NCBI RefSeq assembly: GCF_048066115.1
Contig: NZ_JBLTYX010000017.1
Location: forward strand, 62,001-126,000
Direction: 5' to 3'
From: Niveispirillum sp048066115
GTDB lineage: Bacteria > Pseudomonadota > Alphaproteobacteria > Azospirillales > Azospirillaceae
Length of the DNA stretch: 64,000 nt
In this document: positions 25,407 to 33,294 of the stretch, in pieces
Layout: every line of letters starts with the position of its first letter
Position numbering within the stretch: position 1 is the first letter of the stretch
Translations under genes and position numbers: made by a program
The notes under the pieces: model-generated
What the model saw: the letters and a program-made list of their open reading frames with translations, nothing else
What the model was told of the DNA's origin: nothing
Database searches by the model: none

Positions 25407-25516
25407 ACCAGATCCCGGTGAGTGGAACTCATCGGGATCTGGTTCGGCGGCGACTGCCGCCGCGCCGCGCACATGCGGCGTGAAGCCAAGCCGCGGATGC
25501 GGTGCCGGCGCCTGAA
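25407..25516 (+). repeat. Structured repeat, copy C
   Basis: The 5' hairpin has 17-bp arms (25407-25423 with 25427-25443, one G-T pair). The family block is hairpin I GGCGGC-GACT-GCCGCC, hairpin II CCGC...GCGG and hairpin III CCGC-GGAT-GCGG, ending GCGCCTGAAAACC. Unlike the other copies it does not follow a + strand gene. It runs into a remnant of an XRE gene. Confidence 0.85.
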
Positions 25517-25604
25517 AACCCGCCTGCTGACCACCGCGCGGCAGCTCGACGCAGAGGCAATGGACGCAAAGACCCTGATAGATAAGCTTATCTTGTCACT
25601 GTAA
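25509..25604 (+). pseudogene. Remnant of an XRE regulator C-terminus
   Basis: Encodes RLKTRLLTTARQLD, closely matching RLETRLLTTVRQLD of the regulator at 22195-22545; about 34 of the first 40 bases agree. It then diverges and reaches a stop at 25604. The N-terminal helix-turn-helix is missing; structured repeat copy C occupies its place. The intergenic stretch 25281-25610 otherwise shows no gene. Confidence 0.6.
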
Positions 25605-25610
25605 ATTAGC

Positions 25611-26054
25611 TTACCCCGGCCAAAACCCCATGCCCAACACCTCCCCCACACTCCACGGACACGCTTCCGGAAACCGCCCCCGCGCCAACCCCGTTTCCGC
25701 CACCGCCAGCAACGCCGCCTTCCGGTACGCATCCACCAGCGCCGCATCCAACCCCGCCCGCAGGCTGGGATTGTCGGCCAGATGATCCTCAAGGTCGTCG
25801 CGTTGCACCAGGATGGTGGCCTCCCAACTGGTGCCACGCCGCTCGGGCTGATACTGCCATTTCAGCAGGTGCAGAAGCAGGATGGTCAGGCGACTGATCA
25901 ACTCCCGCTTCTCACTGCGTCCCATGCTTTCGATTTCCTCGGCGATATGGGCGATGTCGGCTTCCGACAGATTGCCGGCGCGCAGAAGGGCCGCCTGCCG
26001 CTGCGTCCAGGCGTAAAAGTCCTTTTCGTAAAGGTCATAGAGGCCGCCATCCAT
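25611..26054 (-). CDS. DUF29-family protein
   Basis: 147 aa, full length for DUF29. Signature parts are LYEKDFYAWTQRQAALLRAG at the N-terminus, IAEEIESMGRSEKREL, LLLHLLKWQYQPERRG and the C-terminal AYRKAALLAVAETGL. Proteins of this family are common, often in many copies, in Azospirillaceae and cyanobacteria, and their function is unknown. The Trp and Arg-rich helical surface suggests a protein or nucleic-acid contact, but this is not established. It lies just downstream of ParDE on the same strand. Confidence 0.88.
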   Translation of the reverse strand: MDGGLYDLYEKDFYAWTQRQAALLRAGNLSEADIAHIAEEIESMGRSEKRELISRLTILLLHLLKWQYQPERRGTSWEATILVQRDDLEDHLADNPSLRAGLDAALVDAYRKAALLAVAETGLARGRFPEACPWSVGEVLGMGFWPG

Positions 26055-26117
26055 GGCATCGCCCTCCGCCGGTCCCGATCTCGATAATGTGGCGCGAAAA
26101 TCCCGCGCCGTCCACCC

Positions 26118-26426
26118 TCACCCCAGATCGCGCAAATCCCGTCGCCCATCCACCACGCGCACGATCTCCACCCATTCCACCGGCCCATCATCGGTGTCCG
26201 GCTGCGTCTCGAACAGGATCAGGTAAGGCCCCTCCACCAATGCACGCGCCGACGGTGCGATGTCGGGACGTCTCGATCCCAGGCGGGGAAAGCTGGATAA
26301 TCGTTCGATCTGGGCGCCAATGGCCTGGATCACCCGTGTGGCCGCCGCTGGATTGTCTCGCGCAATGGCAAGCCAGATATCCTCCAGGTCCCGCTCCGCC
26401 ACATGCGTGCGGAATACCCGTATCAC
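26118..26426 (-). CDS. parE: ParE/RelE-type toxin
   Basis: 102 aa with the ParE fold signatures: AERDLEDIWLAIARDNPAAATRV helices, SSFPRLGSRRPD, and YLILFET followed by VEIVRVVDGRRDL. ParE toxins poison DNA gyrase. The sequence cannot exclude a RelE-like RNase role, although the spacing fits ParE. The start codon overlaps the end of the antitoxin gene by 4 bp, the usual TA arrangement. Confidence 0.9.
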   Translation of the reverse strand: MIRVFRTHVAERDLEDIWLAIARDNPAAATRVIQAIGAQIERLSSFPRLGSRRPDIAPSARALVEGPYLILFETQPDTDDGPVEWVEIVRVVDGRRDLRDLG

Positions 26427-26692
26427 TCGCCGCCCGCCCGCCGTGCCTTGGCCCGGGCAAGTACCTGCTCCACATCGAACGGTTCTCGCCCACCACCCGC
26501 CTTGCCCTCGTTCCAGGCCTGGCGCAGGCGGGCCAACTCATCCTGCCGCTGCGCCCGCTTGACCTGCCAGTCACGCACGGCTTCGCGCACGATCTCGCTG
26601 GTCGTGGCGTAATCGCCCGTCTCGACGGCGTCGCGCATGGCGGTCAACTGATTGCCCGTCACGGCGACACTGATCTTCTGGATGTCGGGCAT
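26423..26692 (-). CDS. parD: ParD-type antitoxin
   Basis: 89 aa. The N-terminal ribbon-helix-helix DNA-binding domain (ISVAVTGNQLTAMRDAVETG, TTSEIVREAVRDW) is followed by a flexible, charged C-terminus that would bind ParE. The ATG at 26692 has GGAGG just upstream. Antitoxins of this type repress their own operon. The 26693-26862 intergenic region that would hold the operator also serves the divergent gene at 26863. Confidence 0.9.
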   Translation of the reverse strand: MPDIQKISVAVTGNQLTAMRDAVETGDYATTSEIVREAVRDWQVKRAQRQDELARLRQAWNEGKAGGGREPFDVEQVLARAKARRAGGE

Positions 26693-26862
26693 GACGCCCT
26701 CCAAAGTAGGAGTTGGTAGTAGATAGTACGACCAGCGTGCCGCCCGGTCCATGCCCACGTGTAGGCATGTCCACATGCCCACACCCCACCACTCTTGCTC
26801 TCCCCTTGAACTTAATATAGGAATATAGTCCAGAGCAACCTCCCAAACCCCGGAGCCCTGCC

Positions 26863-27849
26863 ATGGCACAGCCCCACCTCACCGATCCCCCGCCCAAGGA
26901 ATATTCCCTGGACCCGGCCTATGACGACCTGACCCCGACCGAGCAGGCGCAATCCTGGTGGCGTGGGTCGGACGATGCCGAGGCGGTGCGGGCCGGCGAT
27001 GATGTCGAATGGGCGCATGAGGAATATTTCCCCTCCGGCCTGGGCCGCTCGCGCCTGAATGATGAACAATGGGCTCGCGTGGCCTATTTCATCGCGTCCG
27101 GCGTTTCGGTGATGGAGGTGGCGAAATATTTCGGGGTGTCCCGCACCACCATCTGGCGCGGGATGCAGCGTTCGTCGGGCCTGCGCTATCGCATCCTGCA
27201 TGAACGCAAGATGTTCCAGCGGGAAAGCGACAACCGGTTCGTGGCCCTGCGCCAGGCCGTGGTGACCGGGTTGCAGCAGGCGATCAGCGCCGGCAATGTC
27301 CGCGTCCTGCTCTGGGCCGCCCAGCGGCTGGACCTGGGTGGCACCATCCTGCCGGAAGAGGAACGGTTGCCCATCCGCCGCCCCACCCCGCGTCCGCGCC
27401 CACAGCGCGCGCCGGCCGCCGTGCGGGAAATCCTGGCGGCAGCGCGCGAACAGGTCACGCCCGTCATCCCGGTACCGGCCGAAGAACCGGCGACGGGGAT
27501 GATAACCGTGACTGCCCCCGACCCCTTACCCCCCATCCCGGAAGATGCGCCGATAGCGGCAACGGCAACCGCCCCTCCCGCCGATGCCCCCATCGACACC
27601 GCCGAAGCCACGGCCCCGCTGTCCCCCATCACCCTCGTCCCCCGCCGGGCACGTGAACCGGTGCGGCGCCTGCTGACCAAGGGCAGGAAGCGGCGGCCAC
27701 CGATCCCGCAACTGGTCGACGATGTGGACTGGCTGGAGACAGATGCGATGCTGGCCAACACGGAAAACCGGGCCCGGGCGCGCCCGACCTGCACCGCCGC
27801 CGAACCGCTGGACCCGTATCGCCCCTTGCGTAACTACCGCTGGCCGTGA
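26863..27849 (+). CDS. HTH protein with long disordered C-terminus
   Basis: 328 aa. Residues about 66-105 form a Hin/resolvase-like helix-turn-helix (GVSVMEVAKYFGVSRTTIWR), followed by a helical stretch to about 165 (LLWAAQRLDLGG) of the kind seen in small terminase-like or transposon-associated proteins. Residues 170 to 328 are rich in Pro, Ala, Thr and Arg and probably disordered. I recognise no named family. An AT-rich promoter region with TATAGGAATATAG lies just upstream, divergent from parD. A structured repeat follows the stop. Confidence 0.7.
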   Translation: MAQPHLTDPPPKEYSLDPAYDDLTPTEQAQSWWRGSDDAEAVRAGDDVEWAHEEYFPSGLGRSRLNDEQWARVAYFIASGVSVMEVAKYFGVSRTTIWRGMQRSSGLRYRILHERKMFQRESDNRFVALRQAVVTGLQQAISAGNVRVLLWAAQRLDLGGTILPEEERLPIRRPTPRPRPQRAPAAVREILAAAREQVTPVIPVPAEEPATGMITVTAPDPLPPIPEDAPIAATATAPPADAPIDTAEATAPLSPITLVPRRAREPVRRLLTKGRKRRPPIPQLVDDVDWLETDAMLANTENRARARPTCTAAEPLDPYRPLRNYRWP

Positions 27850-27856
27850 CGGGCCC

Positions 27857-27960
27857 GGATCGTGATCATCCGATCACGATCCGGCACGGCGGCGACCGCC
27901 GCCGCGCGGCACGTGCCGCTGCGCCCAAGCCCACGGATGTGGGCGCCGGCGATTGAGGCC
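27857..27960 (+). repeat. Structured 3'-UTR repeat, copy D
   Basis: The 5' locus-specific hairpin has 11-bp perfect arms (27857-27867 with 27872-27882) and starts 7 bp after the HTH gene stop. Hairpin I is GGCGGC-GACC-GCCGCC, II is GCGGC-ACGT-GCCGC and III is CCCAC-GGAT-GTGGG; the copy then ends with GCGCCGGCGATTGAGG. Confidence 0.88.
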
Positions 27961-28026
27961 AAAGGAAATGCAACACGCCCCCATGATCTGTTGCATTTGG
28001 TTGCACGAACCTTCCGGAGGCCCCGA

Positions 28027-29949
28027 TCAGGCGATACCGAACCAGTCCGCATCCACCGGTGCCGCCCGTCCCTCGCCATAACCGAAGACCAGGAAATGCT
28101 CCAGGCCTGACGACTGGATATTGGCCAGGTCGGGATTGGCGGCGATATAGGCGGCGACATTGAAATAGGGGCTGGCGCTGCGCCCCTCATGGATGCCGAA
28201 ATTCAGCCAGTGCGACAGCGCCGCCTTGGCATCGGTGCCGAATGCCGACCCCAGATCCTGATATTTCGACAGATAGTAATTGGCGTCGAAGAAGATGTCG
28301 GGCGCGCGGCCCTCCAGGCGGCCATACATCTCCCAATGCTGGCGACCGCTGGCGAAATTGCCGGCCTGCACGGCCGCCGCCACGTCGGGATTCTGGCGCA
28401 GGTAGAACGCCTCATCCACCAGGTTCATCTCCAGCCGGCCCTTCTCGGCATAGCCGAACTTGACCCAGTGATCATGGCCCGACGCATAGGTGCCGGCCTT
28501 CACCGCCGCCGCGACATCCGGGTTGAACAGCAGATAGGCCTTCTCGTCGAACGCCGCCGTGGCCGGCAGGGTCTGGAGGAAATGCGCCGACTTGTTGAAG
28601 ACCAGCACCTCGACATTGCTGACGATATCGGTGCCGTCGGGCGAATTGGCCCGGTTGTCCCGCACCTCCAGCGTGCCGTCGGCCAGCGTCGTCATTGTGT
28701 AGTCGGTCTTGGCCCCGCCATAGAGGGCGGTGTCCACCCCGGCCCCGCCATCCAGCCGGTCATTGCCCGCCCCGCCCGACAGGATATCGGCCCCGGCACC
28801 GGCATTGATCGTGTCATTGCCGGCCAGGCCCAGCAACCGCTCCGGCAGGCCCGTTCCGGTCAGCGTGTCCGCCAGGCCGGTGCCGACGATCCGCCGTGCC
28901 GCGTCATCATCGGCGATGACGATGTCGATGCGCGTGGTCAGCCCGCCATTGAAGATGGCATTGTCGGCCGACGACAGCTGCACGAAGAAACCTTCCGGCC
29001 CTTCCGGGATATTGTCGGGATAGACCGGCACCTGCAGCACCAGCTGCGTCTGCCCGGCGGCGATCACGCCGCGCCCGCCCAGCGGCAGGAAGTCAACCCG
29101 GTCGGTCGCGTCCACGCCGGCCATGTGGTAGGTGAAGCTGACATCCTGGGCCTGCGCCGCCGACAGGGTGATGGTGACGGGGACATAGGTGATGCCCGTC
29201 CCTTCCGCCGCGGTACCGGCCGCCACGGTCAGGGTCGGCGGCGTATAGGTGGGGGCCGTCGTGCTGGGTGCGGTCAGGGCCCCGGTGATATTCACGATGC
29301 CCGTGGCATGGCTGTTGTTGATCGTGGCGCGGATGGCCGCCTGATCGCCGCTGCCCCACCAGTTGCCGCCCAACTGTATCTGGCCGGCATCGCCATAAAG
29401 GCTCATCGCCGTCTGGCCGTTGGAGAAGAAGCTGTTGCCGGTGGCCGTGAAGCCGTAGCCCTGGATGGGGCCCAGCGGGTCGCTGTAATCGAAATAGGCA
29501 TTGTCGCGGAAGATGACATTGCCCAGGCTGAAGATCGACCCCGAGCGGATGAAGACGTTCCCCTCGATGCCGGCCCCGGTTCCGGCCCGCAGATAGGGGG
29601 CGTTATAGGCGGCAAAGGCGGTATCGGTGAAGGTCGAGTTCCGGATGGAAAAGACCCCGCCCGATGCCGGCACCGGCATGTTGATACTGCCGCCGGTGAA
29701 GATGGCATGGTCGATGCGGATCGACCCCTCGTTGAAGCTCCAGCCCGAAATGGTGCTGTTGGTGAAACGCACCGGATTGCCCGCCGTGCCGGCCAGGACC
29801 AGGTCGAAAGCGCTGGTGAAATTGGAATTCTCGACGGTCACGCCACCCTGGATGGTCAGCTTCGCGCCGTTGGAAAGCACGACCTCGCTGTCCCGGATCA
29901 CCGTGCCGGCGGTCCAGACCGTATCTTGGGTAATATTGATGGTTGCCAT
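28027..29949 (-). CDS. RTX-type secreted calcium-binding protein with Calx-beta domain
   Basis: 640 aa, probably exported by a type I system (no signal peptide; transporter not in window). Residues about 1-220 look like a right-handed beta-helix (repeated GGS/NST turns). Residues 235-345 form a Calx-beta domain (PVTITLSAAQAQDVSFTYH, IADDDA). Residues 355-415 hold nonapeptide RTX repeats (LGLAGNDTI, LSGGAGNDRLDGGAG). The tail, about 460-640, has several NPDVAAAVKAG-type repeats of about 50 residues found in surface calcium-binding proteins. The ATG at 29949 has GAGGAAA upstream. It could be an adhesin or matrix protein. Confidence 0.85.
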   Translation of the reverse strand: MATINITQDTVWTAGTVIRDSEVVLSNGAKLTIQGGVTVENSNFTSAFDLVLAGTAGNPVRFTNSTISGWSFNEGSIRIDHAIFTGGSINMPVPASGGVFSIRNSTFTDTAFAAYNAPYLRAGTGAGIEGNVFIRSGSIFSLGNVIFRDNAYFDYSDPLGPIQGYGFTATGNSFFSNGQTAMSLYGDAGQIQLGGNWWGSGDQAAIRATINNSHATGIVNITGALTAPSTTAPTYTPPTLTVAAGTAAEGTGITYVPVTITLSAAQAQDVSFTYHMAGVDATDRVDFLPLGGRGVIAAGQTQLVLQVPVYPDNIPEGPEGFFVQLSSADNAIFNGGLTTRIDIVIADDDAARRIVGTGLADTLTGTGLPERLLGLAGNDTINAGAGADILSGGAGNDRLDGGAGVDTALYGGAKTDYTMTTLADGTLEVRDNRANSPDGTDIVSNVEVLVFNKSAHFLQTLPATAAFDEKAYLLFNPDVAAAVKAGTYASGHDHWVKFGYAEKGRLEMNLVDEAFYLRQNPDVAAAVQAGNFASGRQHWEMYGRLEGRAPDIFFDANYYLSKYQDLGSAFGTDAKAALSHWLNFGIHEGRSASPYFNVAAYIAANPDLANIQSSGLEHFLVFGYGEGRAAPVDADWFGIA

Positions 29950-30284
29950 TTTTTCCTCGTCAGGAAACCGGTGTCCGCACGGGTACGGGGAACCCCATCC
30001 CCTTGCGCGCGATATCGCCGGCATTTCCGCCCCCGGAGCCTGAAACCTATCATGCCGCTGCCGCTTGAACATAGGCAGGCAAAAGCGATAGGACGCGAGG
30101 TCACAGGCCGTCGCCGCCATACCACCCATGCGACGTAGCCGAGGGCGCCTTATGCGCCCGCCCGGCGACCGAGGGGCGGGAAAGTGTCCGGGCATAGCCT
30201 ATCCACTACCGGAGCGCGCATTTTGGCGTGACTTGTTCGCCGCCCATGCCTATGCTGCCGGCAACCGATGGGAAGCGGAAGGAT
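29950..30284. other. Divergent promoter region with a possible diverged repeat copy
   Basis: About 335 bp between the RTX gene and tyrosinase. Part of it (about 30103-30180) resembles a worn copy of the structured repeat family: GCCGTCGCCGCC, GTAGCCGAG, a GGGCGC-N5-GCGCCC hairpin (30143-30159) and CCCGGCGACCGAGG. No gene is seen. It must hold promoters for both flanking genes. Confidence 0.35.
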
Positions 30285-31886
30285 ATGGAAATGCGCGTAA
30301 CGCGGCGTGATCTGCTGGCGGGCGGTGCCGCCCTGGCCGGCCTGGGTGTGGTGGCGACGGGGGACATGGCGGCGGCGAAGACCACCCGTCTGCCCCGCTA
30401 TGTCCGCCATGACGTGGCCAGCCCGGAGGGGCAGCGCATGCTGCAAGGCTATGCCAAGGCCGTGGCCACCATGCTGGAAAAGCCGGCGACCGATCCCCAC
30501 AACTGGTTCCGCAACGCCTTCGTCCATTACATGGACTGTCCGCATGGCAATTGGTGGTTCTTCGTCTGGCACCGGGGCTATCTGGGCTATGTCGAACAGA
30601 CCATCCGCAAATATAGCGGCATGGATGATTTCGCCTTCCCCTATTGGGATTGGAGCCACCAGCCCTTCCTGCCGCCCGGCATGTTCAATGGCGTGCTGAC
30701 CCCGGTTGCCGATGCCTATGCGAAGTACGCCCGCGACCTGGACACATTCACCGCCTTCATCAAGCCGACGATGCAGAGCTATTTCAACGGCCTGAACGCA
30801 TCGCAGAAGGTGCAGCAGAACCTGCGTGGCAACACCGATTTCGGCAAGCTGTGGGATGGGGTGGCCGGCACCAACGGCGTGGATATCGGCGACCGCGCCT
30901 TTGCCGAAACGGCCCGGGCCCGCTATTGCACGGCGGCCAAGCCGGATTTGAGCCCCGCGATCAAGGGATATTGCAGCCCGGCGGAGATCGCCAAGGATCT
31001 GGCGCCCGTCCTGTTCAATGCCGATAACGAGAATACCAGCTTCACCAGTTCCAAGACCGACTCGCACAACGCCATGCCGCGGCAGGGCGTGACCTTCTTC
31101 TCCCTGCTGGAGCGCTGGCCGCACAACAATGTGCATAATTTCATCGGCGGTGTGGGCAATTGGCCGGGCGATGGCCCCTTCGGCAACATGACCAACAACC
31201 TGTCGCCGGTGGACCCGATCTTCTTCCTGCACCATGCCAACATGGACCGGCTCTGGTGGCTGTGGGAGGACAAGCAGCGGGCCCAGGGCGGCGAGACCCT
31301 GCCCAAGGATCCCAAGACGCTGGCGGAATTCAAGAACGACCAGTTCCTGTTCTTCTGGACCGCCGAGGGCAAGCCGGTCCTGAACGCAACGGCGGGCGAT
31401 TTCATCGACCCCGCCCGGTTCGACTACCGCTATGGTTCGCCCGTGGGCACGGAACTGACCACGCAGGTCGCCGCCCTGGCGCAGGAGAAGCCGGCGCCGC
31501 GCAAGCGCCTGCTGGCCACGGCCCCCAACAATGCGGCGGTGGAATCCCTGTCCGACTGGTCTATCGGTCTGGCCGCCGGCCCGCTGCAGGCCGTCATCAC
31601 CTTCACCCGGCCCATGACCGGGGCCGTGCGCAGCTACAGCGTCCTGCTGAACGCGCCGGACGATGTGAAGACCGCCGGACCCGACAATCCCTATTTCACG
31701 GGCTCCATCGATTTCTTCGGCGGGCCGATGGCCGGCATGCCGCACCAGTACCGGTTCAGCGTGACCTTGAAGCCGGAACTGGTGGCCAAGGCCGGCGGCC
31801 ATCTGGACCTGCGCCTGGTCCCCGGCCCCTCCTGGCCCAACGCGCCGGCACCGGCCATCGAGGATCTGCAAATCCGGGGCGGGTAA
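30285..31886 (+). CDS. Tyrosinase, Tat-exported
   Basis: 533-aa type-3 copper enzyme oxidising phenols to quinones (melanin-type chemistry) or a related phenol oxidase. The ATG at 30285 (AAGG upstream) gives a twin-arginine signal, TRRDLLAGGAALAGLG. CuA ligands lie in HNWFRNAFVHYMDCPHGNW and VWHRGYL. CuB ligands lie in WPHNNVHNFIGG and PIFFLHHANMDRLW. The C-terminal region from about residue 330 is a beta domain like the lid or plug of other tyrosinases. Export folded with copper through Tat fits the fold. A palindromic repeat follows the stop. Confidence 0.92.
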   Translation: MEMRVTRRDLLAGGAALAGLGVVATGDMAAAKTTRLPRYVRHDVASPEGQRMLQGYAKAVATMLEKPATDPHNWFRNAFVHYMDCPHGNWWFFVWHRGYLGYVEQTIRKYSGMDDFAFPYWDWSHQPFLPPGMFNGVLTPVADAYAKYARDLDTFTAFIKPTMQSYFNGLNASQKVQQNLRGNTDFGKLWDGVAGTNGVDIGDRAFAETARARYCTAAKPDLSPAIKGYCSPAEIAKDLAPVLFNADNENTSFTSSKTDSHNAMPRQGVTFFSLLERWPHNNVHNFIGGVGNWPGDGPFGNMTNNLSPVDPIFFLHHANMDRLWWLWEDKQRAQGGETLPKDPKTLAEFKNDQFLFFWTAEGKPVLNATAGDFIDPARFDYRYGSPVGTELTTQVAALAQEKPAPRKRLLATAPNNAAVESLSDWSIGLAAGPLQAVITFTRPMTGAVRSYSVLLNAPDDVKTAGPDNPYFTGSIDFFGGPMAGMPHQYRFSVTLKPELVAKAGGHLDLRLVPGPSWPNAPAPAIEDLQIRGG

Positions 31887-31896
31887 GCACCCGACC

Positions 31897-31985
31897 GTAG
31901 GTCAGGTCGAGCGAAGCGAGCCCTGACAGGCATGGTAAACAGCTTTGCCGTCAGGGCTCGGGCTTTCGCCCTCGACCTGACCTAC
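31897..31985. repeat. Palindromic repeat GTAGGTCAGGTCGAG..., copy 2
   Basis: Arms GTAGGTCAGGTCGAG and CTCGACCTGACCTAC with inner GCCCTGACAG / CGTCAGGGC arms. Its right end supplies the TAG stop codon of the - strand gene at 31982-32590. It probably terminates both that gene and tyrosinase. Confidence 0.85.
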
Positions 31986-32590
31986 GCCACCTCCTCATAC
32001 TGCCCCAGCAGCCGGCGCAGGCGCTGGCTCTCCGGCTTCATCATCCGGTGATAGCGCCAGGCATGGATGCCGGTCGCGATGGTGAAGCCCACCCCTGCCA
32101 GCAGGGCGAAATCCCGGATATTGCGCGCACTCATCTTGTCCACATCCCCCAGCTGCATCACCGCCAGCGCCAGGGCGGCCAGGAACAGCGGCACCGCCAC
32201 CGCCATGATCCGCACCCGCCGCAGCGCCGCCTCGTTCTGGGCCAGCAGGGCCCGCAGATTGCCGGGCAGCGACGGGCCGGGCGCATCCGCCGCCCCGTCA
32301 TATCCACGTCGCACCACCAGCCCATAGACACCCCAGGCAATCGCCAGCATCAGCAGCGCCCCCCATTCCCGCACCGGGTCGACCACCCCGCGCCAGGCGA
32401 TGGAATAAAGCGCCACCAGGCTCCATCCGCCCAGCGCCACCCCGACCAGCCCCATGCGCAGCCGGAAATCACGCCGCTGGCGCGCCACCTCACCCATCAG
32501 GCTGTCGATCAGGTAAAGGCCCGCCGCCTTTTCCGGCTTGTTGGCCGCTCCGGCCCAGGCCCGCTCCAGCATTTCCATATCCATGCTCAT
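31982..32590 (-). CDS. Membrane protein paired with ECF sigma factor (putative anti-sigma)
   Basis: 202 aa with four likely membrane helices (about residues 47-65, 73-90, 128-147 and 163-180) and cytosolic charged ends, including an N-terminal soluble segment of about 45 residues that could hold the sigma factor. There is no zinc-binding HxxxCxxC motif, so it is not a ZAS-type anti-sigma. The role comes from the 4-bp overlap with the sigma gene upstream. Its stop codon is provided by the palindromic repeat. Confidence 0.7.
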   Translation of the reverse strand: MSMDMEMLERAWAGAANKPEKAAGLYLIDSLMGEVARQRRDFRLRMGLVGVALGGWSLVALYSIAWRGVVDPVREWGALLMLAIAWGVYGLVVRRGYDGAADAPGPSLPGNLRALLAQNEAALRRVRIMAVAVPLFLAALALAVMQLGDVDKMSARNIRDFALLAGVGFTIATGIHAWRYHRMMKPESQRLRRLLGQYEEVA

Positions 32591-33108
32591 ATCTCTTCCT
32601 CCGCCGCCTCGATCTGGGATATAATTCCTGATAACCGGACCCTGGCGCGTGTCAGCCGGACACCGACGGCGCCTTCGCCCATTTCATGCATCTGTGCGAT
32701 GTCGCGGTATGGAACCCCGTCCAGCGCCAGCAGCAGGATCGACCGGTCCAGGGCCGGTAATTGCCGGATGGCGGCATAAAGCCGGTCCAGCATCCGTACC
32801 TCGTCGGGGTCGGCTGCCAGCGCCGTGCGCCGCACGGCCTCCGCCGCCGCCTCGGCATCCCGCCGCACCCTCCCGCCCTCGCGCCCCCGCCAGGTGAGCG
32901 CGCAATTATGGGCGACGCGGTAGATGAAGGTGATGGGCTGGCTGTCGCCGCGAAAGGCCGGCATGGCACGCCACACGGCCAGCATCAGTTCCTGGAGAAG
33001 GTCCGGCTGGTCGGCGGGCGGGGCAAAGCCCCGCGCGACCCGGTGCAGCAGGTCCAGATGCAACCGCATCCATTCCCGGAACATCGCCTCGCGCCCACCA
33101 TCCATCAT
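32587..33108 (-). CDS. ECF RNA polymerase sigma factor
   Basis: 173 aa with region 2 (DLLQELMLAVWRAMPAFRGDSQ, TFIYRVAHNCAL) and region 4 (LPALDRSILLLALDGVPYRD, MGEGAVGVRLTRARVRL) of extracytoplasmic-function sigma factors. Start ATG at 33108 or 33105 (two adjacent Met). It forms a two-gene unit with the membrane protein at 31982-32590. The signal and target promoters are not visible. A downstream promoter with its own recognition sequence could not be picked out. Confidence 0.92.
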   Translation of the reverse strand: MMDGGREAMFREWMRLHLDLLHRVARGFAPPADQPDLLQELMLAVWRAMPAFRGDSQPITFIYRVAHNCALTWRGREGGRVRRDAEAAAEAVRRTALAADPDEVRMLDRLYAAIRQLPALDRSILLLALDGVPYRDIAQMHEMGEGAVGVRLTRARVRLSGIISQIEAAEEEI

Positions 33109-33206
33109 CCGCTCCCGTTCGATCCGATGGATTAGACAGGCGCCGACCCCGGTTCCTTACAGGGAATTTGGAAAAATCTTTGTGGGCATTCATCGGACGC
33201 CCAGCC

Positions 33207-33294
33207 GTAGGTCAGGTCGAGGGCAAAGCCCGAGCCCTGACATTCAATGGCACCGTCGCTTGTCAGGGCTCGCCTTCGGCTCGACCTGACCTAC
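33207..33294. repeat. Palindromic repeat GTAGGTCAGGTCGAG..., copy 3
   Basis: Same family as 3589-3680 and 31897-31985. The right end again provides a TAG, here the stop codon of the histidine kinase gene at 33291. Confidence 0.85.
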
